Assembly (NCBI RefSeq): GCF_021130785.1
Contig: NC_060214.1
Location: 48,297,001 to 48,361,000 of the forward strand
DNA: 64,000 nt
DNA from: Homalodisca vitripennis
Lineage: Eukaryota; Arthropoda; Insecta; Hemiptera; Cicadellidae
Direction: 5' to 3'
A program made the translations under genes and the position numbers. Below the pieces are notes generated by a model. The model saw nothing but the letters and a program-made list of their open reading frames with translations. It was not told where the DNA came from and searched no databases. Of this stretch, positions 27,501 through 40,990 are shown in pieces. Every line of letters begins with the position of its first letter. Within the stretch, counting starts at the first letter, position 1.

Positions 27501-30500
27501 GATAATAACAGTTCTGTTATTGTCATAATATTCCATATGATTTAACTTAACTGACTTATTTAACTTCTTATTTGACTTATTTAAATACGAAAAGGAATTC
27601 TAATAACATTTAATTTTAAAATCATCATTGTACTGAAATCAGTGTACAGTGTTCCTGTTCCCTACAACAAAAACATATTCTGCATAAAAAGTAAAGTTAG
27701 AAAAAAGTAAGAAAGTCTACATTAAGGTAAATATACAAAATGTCCGAAAGAACTAGAAGTTCAACTATTTATTACAGTTATTACAGTTACAGAATTTTCA
27801 AATGTTTATACAAAACAATTTTTTGCAAACATACAGAATGTTCAGAGGGTGTCTGTTTGAGTCTCAAAACTTTCAAATGCATACACATGTCGTGTTGTAC
27901 ATCAATTTTAAGATCAATGAATCCGAAACATTCTAGCGGAGACAATTTAATTGTATGTATTCGCCTCCAGGGAGAAAATATATAGCAAACAGTGATATTG
28001 TGTTTTTCATTACCACTCCTGTAATAATGACCCTCTTAAAAATATAATTAAAAGCTTTCAAATGGCACTAAGCATAGCTTATTAAAACATATCTACAAAA
28101 TTAAAATGTAATTCTTTGAAAAAAATAATCCTATAACCAATAACGTTAAGCTGGTAATTCTGTTTATGCTGACGAATAAACAAACAAATTATAACTATCT
28201 ATTATTATAATGATCTACTATGTTATTAGTATTTGTATAAGTATTAGTCATTTACAGCTCATATTTGATTACGGATATAATCTTTAATTCTTAATAATGT
28301 TCCACCATCCGAGTGCTATTTTACATTCCATACAGAACAAGCTCTCTCTCACTCTCTCTCTCGTCTTCTTCTAGAATTTGAGAAGTAAGCTATTTGAATA
28401 TTGAGCTTTTACTATCTTATTACTATTTAGCTGATTCATATGACTCATATGAGTCTCCAAAACATATTGCGGTTATCATATTTAAAACAGAAATTAAAAA
28501 ACTGCTGAATAACTAAATAACTGTGAATAAGCGTGACAAAATTGTTCATGTTAAATATATAAAACTTACTATTATGAACAAGTTGAGCCTAAAAAACGTT
28601 TGCTATACCTACGCAGATTTATATTCTCACCAAGGTCTAATACATTTGCAATAAAGGAAGTCAACATAATTCCAATGAACATTTCATAATTCCCCGTTTA
28701 TGGTGAGAGGGGTTTTTTATGAGAGAAAATTTGATCATACGAAAATCCTTTTGTGTCTTTTTGTTGGTTATGTAAATTTTTATTAATCTTCGAATTAATT
28801 TTTGTATTATTTGTTTTATAATGTAATATCCTATTAGTGTAGTAATTTACATTGAGAAGTATTTTAATTTCTAAAAAAAAAAAAATAGTTTTGGAAGATT
28901 TTATTTAGGTTTAGAACGTAAATGAATCTTTATTTTTTATTAACATTAATTTTCAATTCAATTTACACTATTAAATTGCACTTTCGATTCAGTGACCATA
29001 GATCGTGTTGTACTCAGCCTGCATTAGTTAAAGGATGTGTCTAGTTCTGAGTTCTAAAAAAAAAATAATAATAATCAAATACCTGTCGATTAGTACATTA
29101 CTGTATATCAGTGACATATATTTATTCCTGTACAATAATATTCCACATTTCGCACCTCAATACTTCATACCCCACATGTTATAAATAAAGTTTTAGTAAA
29201 GATTATTTAGTAGGTTATTATTAATAGAATATTTGAGTTAGTACACCTCTAAAGTCATTGATAATTTAATATAATTGCGTCAGTCCTCATGTTTCGAAAA
29301 TAAAATGCCAATGCCTTGGCAATATGTACCATTATCATGTGTAGGTAATATTTATTAAATATATCTATAGAAAATCATATTATGCTTAGTTCTTTCAACA
29401 AGACAAATTGATAGTATTAATTTTTGGCGTTTTATGGAATTGGTCCTTGATAATATGTTACTATTATTGTTAGTATTTTGCAGTAAATTCATTAATTTTA
29501 TTCTTTTTATCTAAACGAAACAAATAAAATTCAAACTCCTAATAAAGATATAGAGTTTGTATCACATACATGAATGGTCTAAACAAAAATCTAATCTTTC
29601 ATATAATAATTATATTCTTCAATTCTTTAAATGGTTCCCATATGGTTAATAACATGTATTCAAGAAATTTTGTGTATCTATACACTACTATAAACAAAAT
29701 AGTAAAATAAAAAATTGCCATTGCTAAGTTTTAAGTACTGTTACTGAAATATTATACTAGCATCATCATTAATGATATTATTGATACGAACGCACGTTAC
29801 ATAACGCAACACATGTAATTTACTTTTTACAAATAAGTAGTGTAAGTTTATAACGCCTACGTTTTTCCAGTATGAAAAATGAAAGAAAATAATACATCAT
29901 TTCGGATCTAATATACCCATCTCATAAATGAAGTCTCTATTTTTTTCTGCTAAGAGGAAACAGCTTTAGTTAAGTTTCTCAATTAAAGTTTGTATCGATA
30001 TTTCAAAAGTTATAATAATGATAGTAGGGTTTTAAAAGTTTATTTTCTAAAATAAGCTTTACATTGAAAATAAAAATATTGAGCCACGAGAGCATTATGC
30101 TTTACAATTACGATTATTTGCAAATTTTACGAGTTGGATTTGAAATTAAGTGTATGCATATAAATCAGCTTATCTCGTATAACCTTAAATGTTTATGTAT
30201 ATTAAGCATTCTGATGGATGGAATTTCCTCTGCTACTTAATTAGCTGCCCGCTGTGCAATTTTAATGGAACTATCACCAGAATGAGTTAAATAGAAAGTT
30301 AGATGCACGCTGAGATCAGTTTTGAAAAGTAGGATCTGTAGTCCACGGGTGTCGGTGTGTCCTACCATTCGGAAATGTGACATTAGACAACCTCATCAAA
30401 ATAAGGCATTGACCTACAATCTCAAATTGTATATAACATATCTTAGGTTAGACAAATTCTTTTATAGTATTATTTACTAACTATCATCACAACAAGGTTT

Positions 30501-32999
30501 TGCTTATAATGCCATTTATTTCTAAATGAGATGTGTACTAAAATCAGTGTTTAACTCTTAAGTAATTCTAACATCGAGATTATTGGTTATCGTCTCCAAA
30601 ACCAGGAATTGTGTCGATCTCTTTAAGGATCTTTGATAATCCCTTAGAATTCGAGATACACGACAAGGATGTACTAGCTCTTTACCGAGTACTGACATTC
30701 CAGACATTGCCACCCTTCACTTGTACAATTTTTGATGGAATTAAACCGTGACAACTTTAATAAAAAGTTTAAGGGGAAGAAAGTCGCAAGATGTTAATGC
30801 AGCACTTTCCTAAAATAGTCTTATTTGCCTTTGGAATATAAGGTAGTTCTACCCAGTTTTACAGGTAATATAAGGAAACAATTATACTCACCTGGTGTTG
30901 GAACAGTAAGTTATTTGCGTTAAAGTTTCTCACTTTTTTAGCGGAGAAAGATATAAAATAATAATTCAAACTAATATCTAAATAAGTTTCAGTAGACTTG
31001 TTATAATGTGCTTCACCAAAAAGAAATAAATGCAAACTAAATGTGTGCGATATAATTTATTTGTTAGAAAGATGTTTCATACCAGTGTAAAATAGTTCAT
31101 ATTTTAACCAAAATTGCCTGTGATTAAATATTTACAGCAATGAGTCGATACATATGACTATATACAGATCGTTGTGTAATTGCCCAGAAGACAAGCGAAT
31201 ACCTTACTTATCTCGGTACAGTCTGAATGTCCAGGTACAGGCCTAACTGCAACCTTGCCTTCAATATCCCCACCTATAACCCTGTTTTCGTCTCAAAATA
31301 CAGAAAAGGAATTGAAATTAGGTGCAAGAAGAAAGAAGAAAGAAATAAAATAGCTGTAATATTATAGCTAATACATTTTAATTGATGAATATCACAGTAA
31401 AGGTTAATATTGTTAATAAGAGCTTCGTCGAATGTGTATTTGGCCATACCAATTTTAAAAAAATTATCCACTTAAGACAGATAACAGATAATCTAATACC
31501 AATAGATTAATATAAGTCTTTTCCAAATTAATTTAAACAATATTGATTTAAATATTGTGCATATATTTACATAACTTATACATAATAAATATCAATTAAT
31601 CCAATATAGTGAGGAAAGAATCAACTAAAGGTAATAAGATAAATGTTACGGAGACTATTTATTGCAGTATAAATTATTATTTGAAGAATACACGGCTATT
31701 TTCAGATAAACACTATATACTGTGAATCATGAAACTCTCCTTATTAACCTAGAAACTATCAGTATCAGAAGAATTCTGTTGTGTTCATCCAGTAGTTTCT
31801 TAGTCGGCGGGAAACTGAAGTAAATATATTAAATAACAATAGTTCTGTAAGTAAAGTTCAATCCGGAATTTGCCAAGGGTCAATTATATATTTATTTACT
31901 TTATTTTATTCATTTTAACTAAATTTTCATGGCAAATTATAGTTTAAAGTTTGAAATATAACAACATTTATTCTCTACGTAATCCCAATTCACTTGATGA
32001 AAGATGTATTCAAGATTACTTACTCTTAGAATTTTTCTATGCCAAAAAATTGAAGTTAGTACAAACCAAACTAAATTTGTTAAGTTTTAGTTTCCTTAGC
32101 TTATAAATACCGATCCTCCCACTCACTACTGGGTGGCTTTTACTTTATTAGCGTGTGATTCAACTTTTACAAAGAGTAAAACAATATAAATATATAAAAT
32201 TTATCTTAATTTTTGAACTTTATATTAATAAATAGCATATAAAATGATCAGTTGTAAGGGAGTTCCTTCAGTAATCATTTGCAAGTTTCCTTTATTTACA
32301 TTTTATAAACTTCGTATTACATTGCAGTATTTGTTGAGGCTAAACCTAAAAATGAGTGAGGATTAAATGCGAACAACACATTAGTGTATTGTTATTATTA
32401 ATTTGAATATATACAAAGTGAAAAGTTTCTTTCCTTATTTTAGACATTAGAATATTACGTTCATCCAGAATATTTTCGTGTTCAAAGTTTTAAAAGTATT
32501 CCTTATGAGAAATAAAAATTTTGAGTAATTATATTTTTATTGAAATATTTGTCATAATTACAAGATATATCAGTGAGAAAAAGTTTATACTACGCAATGT
32601 AAATTAAAAATAAATATAAAAAACCTTAAACTTCTGGTCTTAGGGACTAAGAATTAAACATAAATAATAATAGGCCTATCTAAAATTATTTATTGTCACG
32701 ATAATTGATCAAATCCTCATGGAAGGTATTAATGTTTTAAGTGTAATGATTCTATTTCTGTTTATTCATCTTTTCTAAATGGGGACACTATTTGAAATTG
32801 TAACCAATTCCATGATTTATAGTATTAGTTTGGTAGTAAGTTTCTGTAACAATATAAAATAAGTACAGAAGATTTTACTATTAATTTTGTGAATTAGGTA
32901 TTCAAAAATAAATTTCAACCCAATTTCCAAAAAAAAGAATAAAAAAGAACTATAAGCAATCCCGGTTCACACAAAACTAATTTCATTCATTCCATCCAA
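24571..32999. other. Long non-coding stretch, no supported gene
   Basis: Overlapping minus-strand frames at 24,632-24,977 lie in a slightly GC-richer tract but encode nothing I recognise. A 19-bp unit containing CAGCGTTAAGTATA is tandemly duplicated at about 26,668-26,706. A CT-rich microsatellite lies at 28,341-28,362. Frames at 26,949-27,158, 27,740-27,985 and 31,274-31,471 are unremarkable. No member of the dispersed families of this window was noticed in it. Confidence 0.4.
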
Positions 33000-33985
33000 T
33001 CGCACCGCAGGGAAACGGAAAAGATGGGCTTTATATATCAACATAGCTCCTGCAATTCCTTAGTTAATTTGCACCTAGCTAACCTTAACATTACTTTATC
33101 CAAACAGTGGAGATATAAACTCTAACCTTTGTTAAATTCCCTTAAATAGTCGTTCAATTTAAGCAATCAGAGGGCATAACTAATGCGAAGACTTGTAACA
33201 GACCTCAGAGTAAAGAAGGATTTAACATATTTTTTAGTGGCTAATTTACTAATTCGTGCACTGCAATTGAGGGTACTAATATACTCCGTTTATTTAGCAA
33301 CTCACGTTAAATTACTTACAGCCTTCCATTGATATGAGTGAAATCTAAAATTTTCTTTGAGAAATAACGGCAAGTACATGCCTTCGTGTTCGATGTTAAG
33401 TTTAGAATATTATTTAGTCAGATAAGAGATACACACCAATGTTTAACTTATGCCGTAACAATAATGAAGTACTAAAATAATATTAACCTTTAAGTCCAGA
33501 CGTGAACCGATGTTTCTAACTAAGGAAAATGTTTACAGAAACAACTTAGCCTTCCTAATCCTGTTACACTAAGAAACGTACCGAGATGAGGACGTCTTCT
33601 TATCGTAATGTACGTGTAATTGTTCTTTATATAACGTAGCTTCTCACGTAATTGAACTTATCAGATTTTTTGATTAAGGTTTGTTTATCGCAGAAATTTA
33701 AATGATGACTTATTTACATTATTAACAACTATCCTTATTATTAAAAACTAACTCAGGTAAATATGAAAACCGTTTTACAGATTTATGATAGTACAAATGT
33801 ACTGTAATAATAATATCCTGATCTTTGAACATTCTTTCTAGCAAACATTTATCAATATCATTGATATTGGCAAGACAAGAAGTTAAATAACAAAAACTAA
33901 AATAAAGCTAACTTTGGAGTTCATTCTAGATTCAATATGAGTTAGTGCCTCGAGAGATGAACGATCCTAAAAATTAGTCTCTAAC
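33000..33985 (+). repeat. Dispersed repeat family R3, copy A
   Basis: Aligns with 39,890-40,990 in the same orientation, and its right half with 37,840-38,400 in inverted orientation. Shared words include CTAACCTTAAC in the left part, ACCGAGATGA-GACGTCTTCT in the middle, and GATATTGGCA and CAATAT-AGTTAGTGC at the right. No open frame of note. The family is unclassified, with no LTR or terminal inverted repeat defined by eye. Confidence 0.75.
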
Positions 33986-36900
33986 ATTTCTTCATAACAA
34001 ATTTACATATTAAACGTAATTTTAAGATATTCTTTACAAGTTCATAACTTATTGCATGTTACTTAAGAAGTACATTATTTTATCACTTGAGACCAGAAGA
34101 TGAGAAACTACCTCATTGTACTTCTTGTGATAAGAGGGAGAAGATTATGTTACGCTCCAGCGTTTTCTAGTAAATGGCGGCTGGGGGACTCCGGGAGACA
34201 ATTATCTTCATGTTTAGGTAACACAGAGATTAATCTATAAAGGTAAAAATTCATAGTAAACCAGGCAGAAGTAAAAACATGTTTTATTCTCAAATACTTT
34301 CAATCATGAACACGTACGTAGTGTATAATAAAAATGGCATTTTAAAATTCTCATACAAAACTTAAACTATCTACTAACTTCTAAGGGATAAAAAAATACA
34401 ACATAAATAACAGTAAATGCATCCAAAATAGATAAACATACACATAGTCTTCGTAGATCAATTTTAAGTCCAATCATAACCGGTGTTTATATAGTTATAT
34501 TAGACCGTTTGTTGAAAAAATAACATAACATCCTATTTAAGATATATATAGTCATGCATATAAATTTTATCTGTAAAATAATATAAAAGAGTTGATCTAA
34601 TTTAAATAAGCGTGAAAGTATTTTTGATGGTAAATTAACATATTTGACAATCCATGAAAATAAACGGATAATAATGGTTAAAATATTGTAATTATATACG
34701 ATCAATAAAAACATTGAAATATTAAAATACTAAAGTTGGAGATATGATAGAAATCTTTTAATTCATTTTGAAACAAATACTAAAAAAATTTCAGTTAAAA
34801 AAATCTGTAGAAAACAACCTTTGTCTCTGCATGCAAATTTTGTATCATTAGTTTCTCTGATTCTCAGACAGGATTATTCCAATGACAGGACTGATAAGGC
34901 CGAAGTAATCCAAAGCTTAGAGAGATAACACCTACGCGTAAACGAACTATCGTATAGAGTTGAAATTTTGAATGAAGCATTTGTATATATGTAATATCTA
35001 GTAGGAAAACATTGATTTCTCAACGCTCCTTGGATTTTAGCTGAAAGTTAGCATATTCATTTCAAAACTATAAATTGAACACAAAACTTGTGGATTTTAA
35101 CATTCTACTTAGAAACACAAGCTATATACAATAATATGAAACATACTCGTATCCATTGACTTTGACATGCAACCTCATCGAAGTCCGTTATGTAACATGT
35201 AATATGGCGTACCCCTTACTAGTTGGTGCGGTATTTTAACGTTATAAATTGTGTTTATTATCGAAAAAGGTATATTGACAAAGCTTTATATTAAATAAAA
35301 TATTTTCAAAGATTAGATTAAAACAGTAACATAGTTTTAACGACATTGCGACGATTAATTTTAATTGCTTCAGTAAAAAATGATTTTTGCGTGTTAATTT
35401 TTTTAAATTTTACCTTAAACATTTTGTATTTATATTTTGATCATAAAAATTAATAAATAAAAATAAGAATTAAAATAATGAAACTTAATAGGTAGCACCA
35501 AAATAATCATACACAGCCTCAAAGATAAGAGAACAGATAATGTTACGATATAAATTAAAAACTATGAAAACAGGGGTTTATGCTTCCTCTAATGCATCCT
35601 CTAATTACGAGTTCGTGGTAGAACACTTAAAAGCAGAAGAGTTTAAGTGTTGAGCAAAGTGTGTTGGTTATAGAGATATTGGATTACGGTTTAAAGGAGA
35701 ACAACAGAGAGACCACAATGATTTGTACAACAATAGATCGCGTTTTCACTATACTGGAAATCAAAGTGTTTTAAAGTGAAGGAAGACTTTGGAAATACTT
35801 AAAATGGTTTAAAGTTTACTTTGTAAGTAAAAACGGGTCACAATACTATTCTTACATTAAAGAAAACTCATCTTACTTAACAAATATTGATAACATTTAA
35901 TTTTTAGTACAATAATTTGTTTGGCCGTATGTTGTTTACTTAATGCTAAATAAATATGTATTATAGAATAGAGTATATTTGTTGTACCTAAGGGAAGTAC
36001 TTGGAAGATAAGAGGATATGGAACATATGCTATCGATAAATGTGAAAATAAATAATAATAATAAAGTTAATGAATAATATACTTGTTATAATTCAAAATG
36101 GTCTTTTTATGAACCTTTCGACCTCAAAATCGGTACCATTTTCCCTTCATCTAAACGATACCTATTATGTAGCAAGCATTAAGTCTTTAAAAAACCACAC
36201 TAACAATAGTTATCATGCAGCCTATAGATAGCCGAACGGACTGCTCATAGAACGTTTGACCCCAACACCAATAGGGCACTTCAATGGACCAAAAAAAAAC
36301 CATATGCCAAGTTCAAGTCTCTTCGAAATTTCTGACAAGAGTTATTGCGCCATGACCAGATGACACGTTATAAAAAGGGTTGTGTTCAGTAATTTAAAAT
36401 GCACTTTATCTCTAATATAATTAACGTTGCTACAATTCCCAATCTATGCGATGCTCGTATAGCTACTTATAATGTTCGAGAGATCCGGGCTAATGCCCCA
36501 TATTTCGCGCAGTAATATTTAATAAAATTCTATCATGGTAATATTCGAATGCTTATTCACAAGTTCAAGTAATGAGGGCCAGATGTCTCGAAGCGTAGAT
36601 GTCAAACAAAAAATATTCTTGAAGCGCTTACTGAGTTTGCCTTACCGCATCAAAGCATTATAAAGAATATTTATTAGAAAGACAATACATGATACGGTCT
36701 TAGAAGGATACTTTGGTCAAAAGCGTCACCTTCATTTTGTTCCACATTCTTCTGAACTGTTTTATTTACAGAGTCATCGTTAATTTGTCCTTTGAAACAG
36801 TTGAAGTTCGTAATAAAGGTATGAAAAACCTACTTTGTTAAAACGATTGCCGTCCAACCTTCAACCCTTAAATTTTGCCCCCTTAAGGCGTGAAATGACA

Positions 36901-37839
36901 ATTCCCAACTTCCATTGTAATCAATATAATAAGTTTGCAATACATATCTTTGCTGTAAGTCAAACAATTATGGTGATACTGTGCTGACAAACCTACGCAG
37001 TTATAAAGAAAGACTCACAATAAAAAACTAAAACTTATTGGACGAACTATGGCTTCGTTCCAGTAAAATACCGTAAAAAATAATAGAATATGACCCCGTC
37101 TTCTGTTGTTTTCCGCAAACTAAAATTCGAGATGTACTTCTAATATCACTAATTTAACGCATACCGCAATATATGGAATGTAATAAATATATAAGTAATA
37201 ATATAAAAGACATTGTTGTGAAAATTATTGTCGAATAGAAACAAAACCCGTCACACGATGTTAAAAAAACCAATTTATGAACAAAATAAACATATATTTG
37301 TATATGAAAGCATCAAAATACATCTAGGAATGTACTGAAGCTGTGAATATAGAAAGGAAAAATGTACAAAGACTCCAACTGTGACAGTCAGCGCTCTTTA
37401 GTATTTTATCACTGGTCCCTTGAGGTTTATGGGATGAATGGATCGTTCAGATATGCCAGACATCGCTGTCCTACATTTACCATTAGTAACTCCTTTTTGT
37501 TTGTTTCTAGTTCAGTGATTCACCTGGATATGCTTGTATTCATACAAATTGTTTCCAGTCCAAACGTGGTTTGATGCCTGTTCAATATATATTACTATGG
37601 ATTAGATATTAATCTTGAGATATTAAGATTGTTACCTCATGTTGTTACCTCACTTGGACTCCCTTGCTCCCTTTAGAGAAGTCTGAAGCGTAACCTAATC
37701 TTTTCCTCTATTAGTATGAAGTACAATGATGTGGCTTCTCATTGAACTAAATTATATATGTATTAAGTAATATAATGAACATGTAATAATAATTTATAAA
37801 CATTGCAAAGAAAATTATAACCTTACGTTGAATATGACA
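33986..37839. other. AT-rich non-coding stretch, no supported gene
   Basis: Frames at 34,487-34,714 and 37,362-37,574 have no recognisable domain. A small GC-richer patch at about 34,160-34,200 carries nothing identifiable. Confidence 0.4.
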
Positions 37840-38400
37840 TTAGTTTTAGCATCGTTCATGCCTCGAGGCACTAACTGATATTGAATATAGAATATAGAGA
37901 AAAGTTTTAATTATAATTTATTCTATTAAACTTTTTGACGTGCCAATATCGGGGATATTGAAAAATGATTGCTAGAAAGAGCGTTCAGAGATCAGGATAT
38001 TATTATTTCTGTACATGTGTACTGTCATAAAAGTGTAAAATAGTTTTTATATTTACCCGAGTTAGGTTTCAAAGTGAGGTTAGTTGTAAATAAGGTAAAT
38101 GCCATTAATTGTCACTGAGAAACAGAATAAATGTTTTAAGAATTTATTATTAAAATAATAATTAAAACTTCTGGGGTAAGTCTAACATACATAATTACAA
38201 AAGCCTGATAAGTACAATTACACGTATAATACGATAAGAAGACGTTCTCAACTCGGTTCGTTCCTTGGTGACTAGCAAGGCTGAAGTTGTTTCTGTAAAC
38301 ATTGTTTAGCAACACCCACAGAAACAAATAATCTACGGCTGGTGTTATAGATTATTTATTATTTGAGTACTTCATTATTAACATGATCTCTACATTTAGA
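37840..38400 (-). repeat. Dispersed repeat family R3, copy B (inverted, partial)
   Basis: The reverse complement matches the right half of R3 copy A (about 33,450-33,990). In order it has an AATAATGAAGTACT word, ATGTTTACAGAAACAACTT, a GACGTCTTCTTA end of the middle block, a CTAACTC-GGTAAAT word, AATATCCTGATCT and GCCTCGAG. With copy A it forms a widely spaced inverted repeat 3.9 kb apart. The left half of the family is absent. Confidence 0.8.
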
Positions 38401-38429
38401 AGACATAAACCAATACTTAAAACTTTTAT

Positions 38430-38485
38430 TTTAATGAGGCCTCTCGATTTACTGCCTTCGTTAGACACAATGGCAGTAAATTTGC
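38430..38485 (-). repeat. Hairpin related to the 19.3-kb fold-back
   Basis: A perfect 9-bp stem (38,448-38,456 with 38,472-38,480, TTTACTGCC and its complement) encloses a loop. On the minus strand it reads TGTCTAACGA, then GGCAGTAAATC, then GAGAGGCCT. This parallels the TGTCTGACGA, hairpin, GAAAGGCCT order of the fold-back at 19,264-19,411. In both places an AT-rich AAAAGTTTTAA-like word follows. Probably a decayed member of the same family. Confidence 0.5.
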
Positions 38486-38654
38486 AAAGAACAAGTAAAT
38501 GGATTTTAAATTTCAATTAAAACTATTATTGTCTCTAAATAAACAATCAACACCTGATACTATTGCTAAGTAAAATGATAATACAACTCTTTTTACAAGA
38601 AAACAAAAAAAACCGTAAACGGAATACGTCACGTACAGTTAAATAAACATTAAA

Positions 38655-39145
38655 ACTGCAAATTAAAAATAGCATTTAAGAATAAATTAGGAGTTACAAT
38701 TCTTATTTAAAATACAAGGCGAATGATCAATTATATTAGTTAAAGGGACAAGTCCACTTCGAGCCCAATGTGGATTTTCCAAGTAAGATTTATGACTCCA
38801 TAACCATTTGAGAGATCAAATGTAAAGCAGAGTAAATCAGAGCGGGATGATTGTGAATTTCCCAGGAGGGTAACAACCAAGATTAGGTCCCCAGTATTGG
38901 TTACATCAACAGGATAAACTAGCCAGATGATCCCAAGGGATGATATACAATGCTGGGTTGATGGTAGACTGATTTATTCAGCGTGTAGCTGTGGATCAAC
39001 TGTACTGTAGTTAAAGTTTTCAAGCGAGAAATAAACAGTTGATCCAACATTTGGAACGAATTACTGGTTTTACAGCTGATTTGTTGTGTAAAGGCAAGAA
39101 ATAAATATACTATAACGCTTTAATCTTTACAGCTTCATTTTAATT
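38655..39145 (+). repeat. Dispersed repeat family R2, copy C
   Basis: Closest by eye to copy D at 45,390. Both start with a TTAG-AGTTAC, then CTTATTTAA and GCGAA-GATCAAT series. They proceed through CATAACCAT, GAATTTCCCAGGAGGGT and GATAAACTAGCCAGAT-AT, and end after ACAGCTGATTTG and a TTTAATCTTTACA word. No coding capacity. Confidence 0.85.
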
Positions 39146-39889
39146 CCTATGTAACGAGAATATGGCTTTAAAACCAATTTCGATATCTATAAACTCAACT
39201 AAATGTACATTTAAATTTACGTCTTTAACTTTATTTGTCCATAAAAATGATAATAATTGTATATTTTTTTCGTAATTGTAGGATATCATGATAAGAGAAT
39301 CCAACTAAACAGATTTTTAGGGCCCAATTATGTAATTGATTATCACAACACCCTGTATAATAAGAAAATATCCTCCCTATAAAATGTTTGTTATTGTTAT
39401 AGATTAAGTTTGTCATGTTTATTCCTTTTTATGTACTTTACCTTGAAACAAAATTCAGTCAGTAAAAATGGTGTTTTTCCCTGCTACATATTTTAATGAC
39501 TGTAGTCTTCATTACCGAAATATGTTACTTTATAAGTCATCATCTCAGTTATTTTCATACTGTAACAGTATTCTGTTTTTTATTAGAATTATTTTTTTTA
39601 ATAGAATAAAATATCCACGGTAAAAAGGAAGCTACTAAAATTTCTAACAATAAATTAGTTGGAAATATAACAAAATTATTAAGCCTAGAAGGCGTTTTAA
39701 AGTACTGGTAGATCTTTACTATAATGCCAGCTATATGGGCGGAGTGAGTTCTTACCCATTTTAAGCGCCTGCAGACACCGGATGCAACCCGTGATTCCAG
39801 CTCGTTTTTGCGGACCAGAGCGCGTTCCATCACATTAGGTATAATTCGTTAGTCTCGCCTTTGAATATTTTCCCCATTCTCAAGTATAG
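39146..39889. other. Non-coding stretch with a GC-rich islet at its right
   Basis: About 39,715-39,850 is roughly half G+C with many CpG, strongly unlike the surroundings. The 92-codon minus-strand frame at 39,555-39,833 begins in it but runs into AT-rich sequence and has no recognisable domain. It could be a 5' exon, a regulatory island or a remnant of a mobile element. Nothing decides between these. Confidence 0.35.
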
Positions 39890-40990
39890 TTCCCCACAAA
39901 TTACTATAACTAATCATAAAAATAACAACCTTTCTCAATTGGATTCCAACCTTTGTTGGATTTGCTGGATAATAATAAACATAACCTATGGATGTTTAGT
40001 TATTTTGCTGCTACCTAACCTTAACTATATTTGACCCAAACAGCCATGATGTGAAGCCAAATCTTTCATAAATAGCTTCTTAGAGTTAATGTAAGATTGT
40101 ATTATAAGCCTTTGAATAACAAAGCTATACAAAATTATTATCATTATCTAGTTTACTCATTTATGCACTGCTGTTCATTTTAACAGATTATTTTGCGTGT
40201 CACATTAATTAACTTAAAATCCTCTAAGTCAATGAAATTCTAAGTTCATTGTTGTAAGTAAGGGGAAGTACAATTCTTTTACTCGGTATGTCTTGTTAAT
40301 GTTAAGGAGATAGACAAAGGAAAATCTTTAATTTAAACTCACTTCAGTAACAATAAAGAGGTACTTAAATAATATTTACCCTATAAATCCAACTCTGTAA
40401 GTAGGAAATATGTTAAAACCAGGAACAATATTTGCTGAAACAGTTTGAACCTTGTTTACTGAAATAATTCTATTTCACAAGGCAACATACCGAGATGAAG
40501 ACGTCTTCTGATTAAGTATTTTCGTGTATTTTCTTATGGTAGTATACGATTAATAGTATTTACCAAATTTAATCATTTTGGTTATGGATATAAAATATAA
40601 ATTAAATACATTTCATGAATCCTTACCTTATTTCTCCTATTTCAACCAAATTAATAATGATTAAAAATTGTGTATTTATTACGTAAACATTGGAATAAAT
40701 ACGTAATATAATATACCAAACATGATAATCGTCCAGACTAGATGAATAGCAGTTATATTTTACCTTGGAATATAACCCATTTTACTATATCAAGCATTAC
40801 ATCGTCTGTTAGAGTAAAATGTGTTTCACCAGATACTAATCACAATTCCACGATATTGGCACGTCAAGACGGGTTAATCCTGTTATACAGCAGAAACTGT
40901 AACTAACTTTGGTGTACAAACAAGGTTCAATATCAGTTAGTGCTTCGAATTGAGAGATAAATCAGTCTGATAATCGACTGGTCTCTTAAT
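39890..40990 (+). repeat. Dispersed repeat family R3, copy C
   Basis: Parallel to copy A at 33,000-33,985. In order it has CTACCTAACCTTAAC, ACCCAAACAG, TTTACTCATTTATGCACTG, AACATACCGAGATGAAGACG, GATATTGGCACG and CAATATCAGTTAGTGCTTCG. It is diverged from copy A by substitutions and small indels. Confidence 0.75.
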
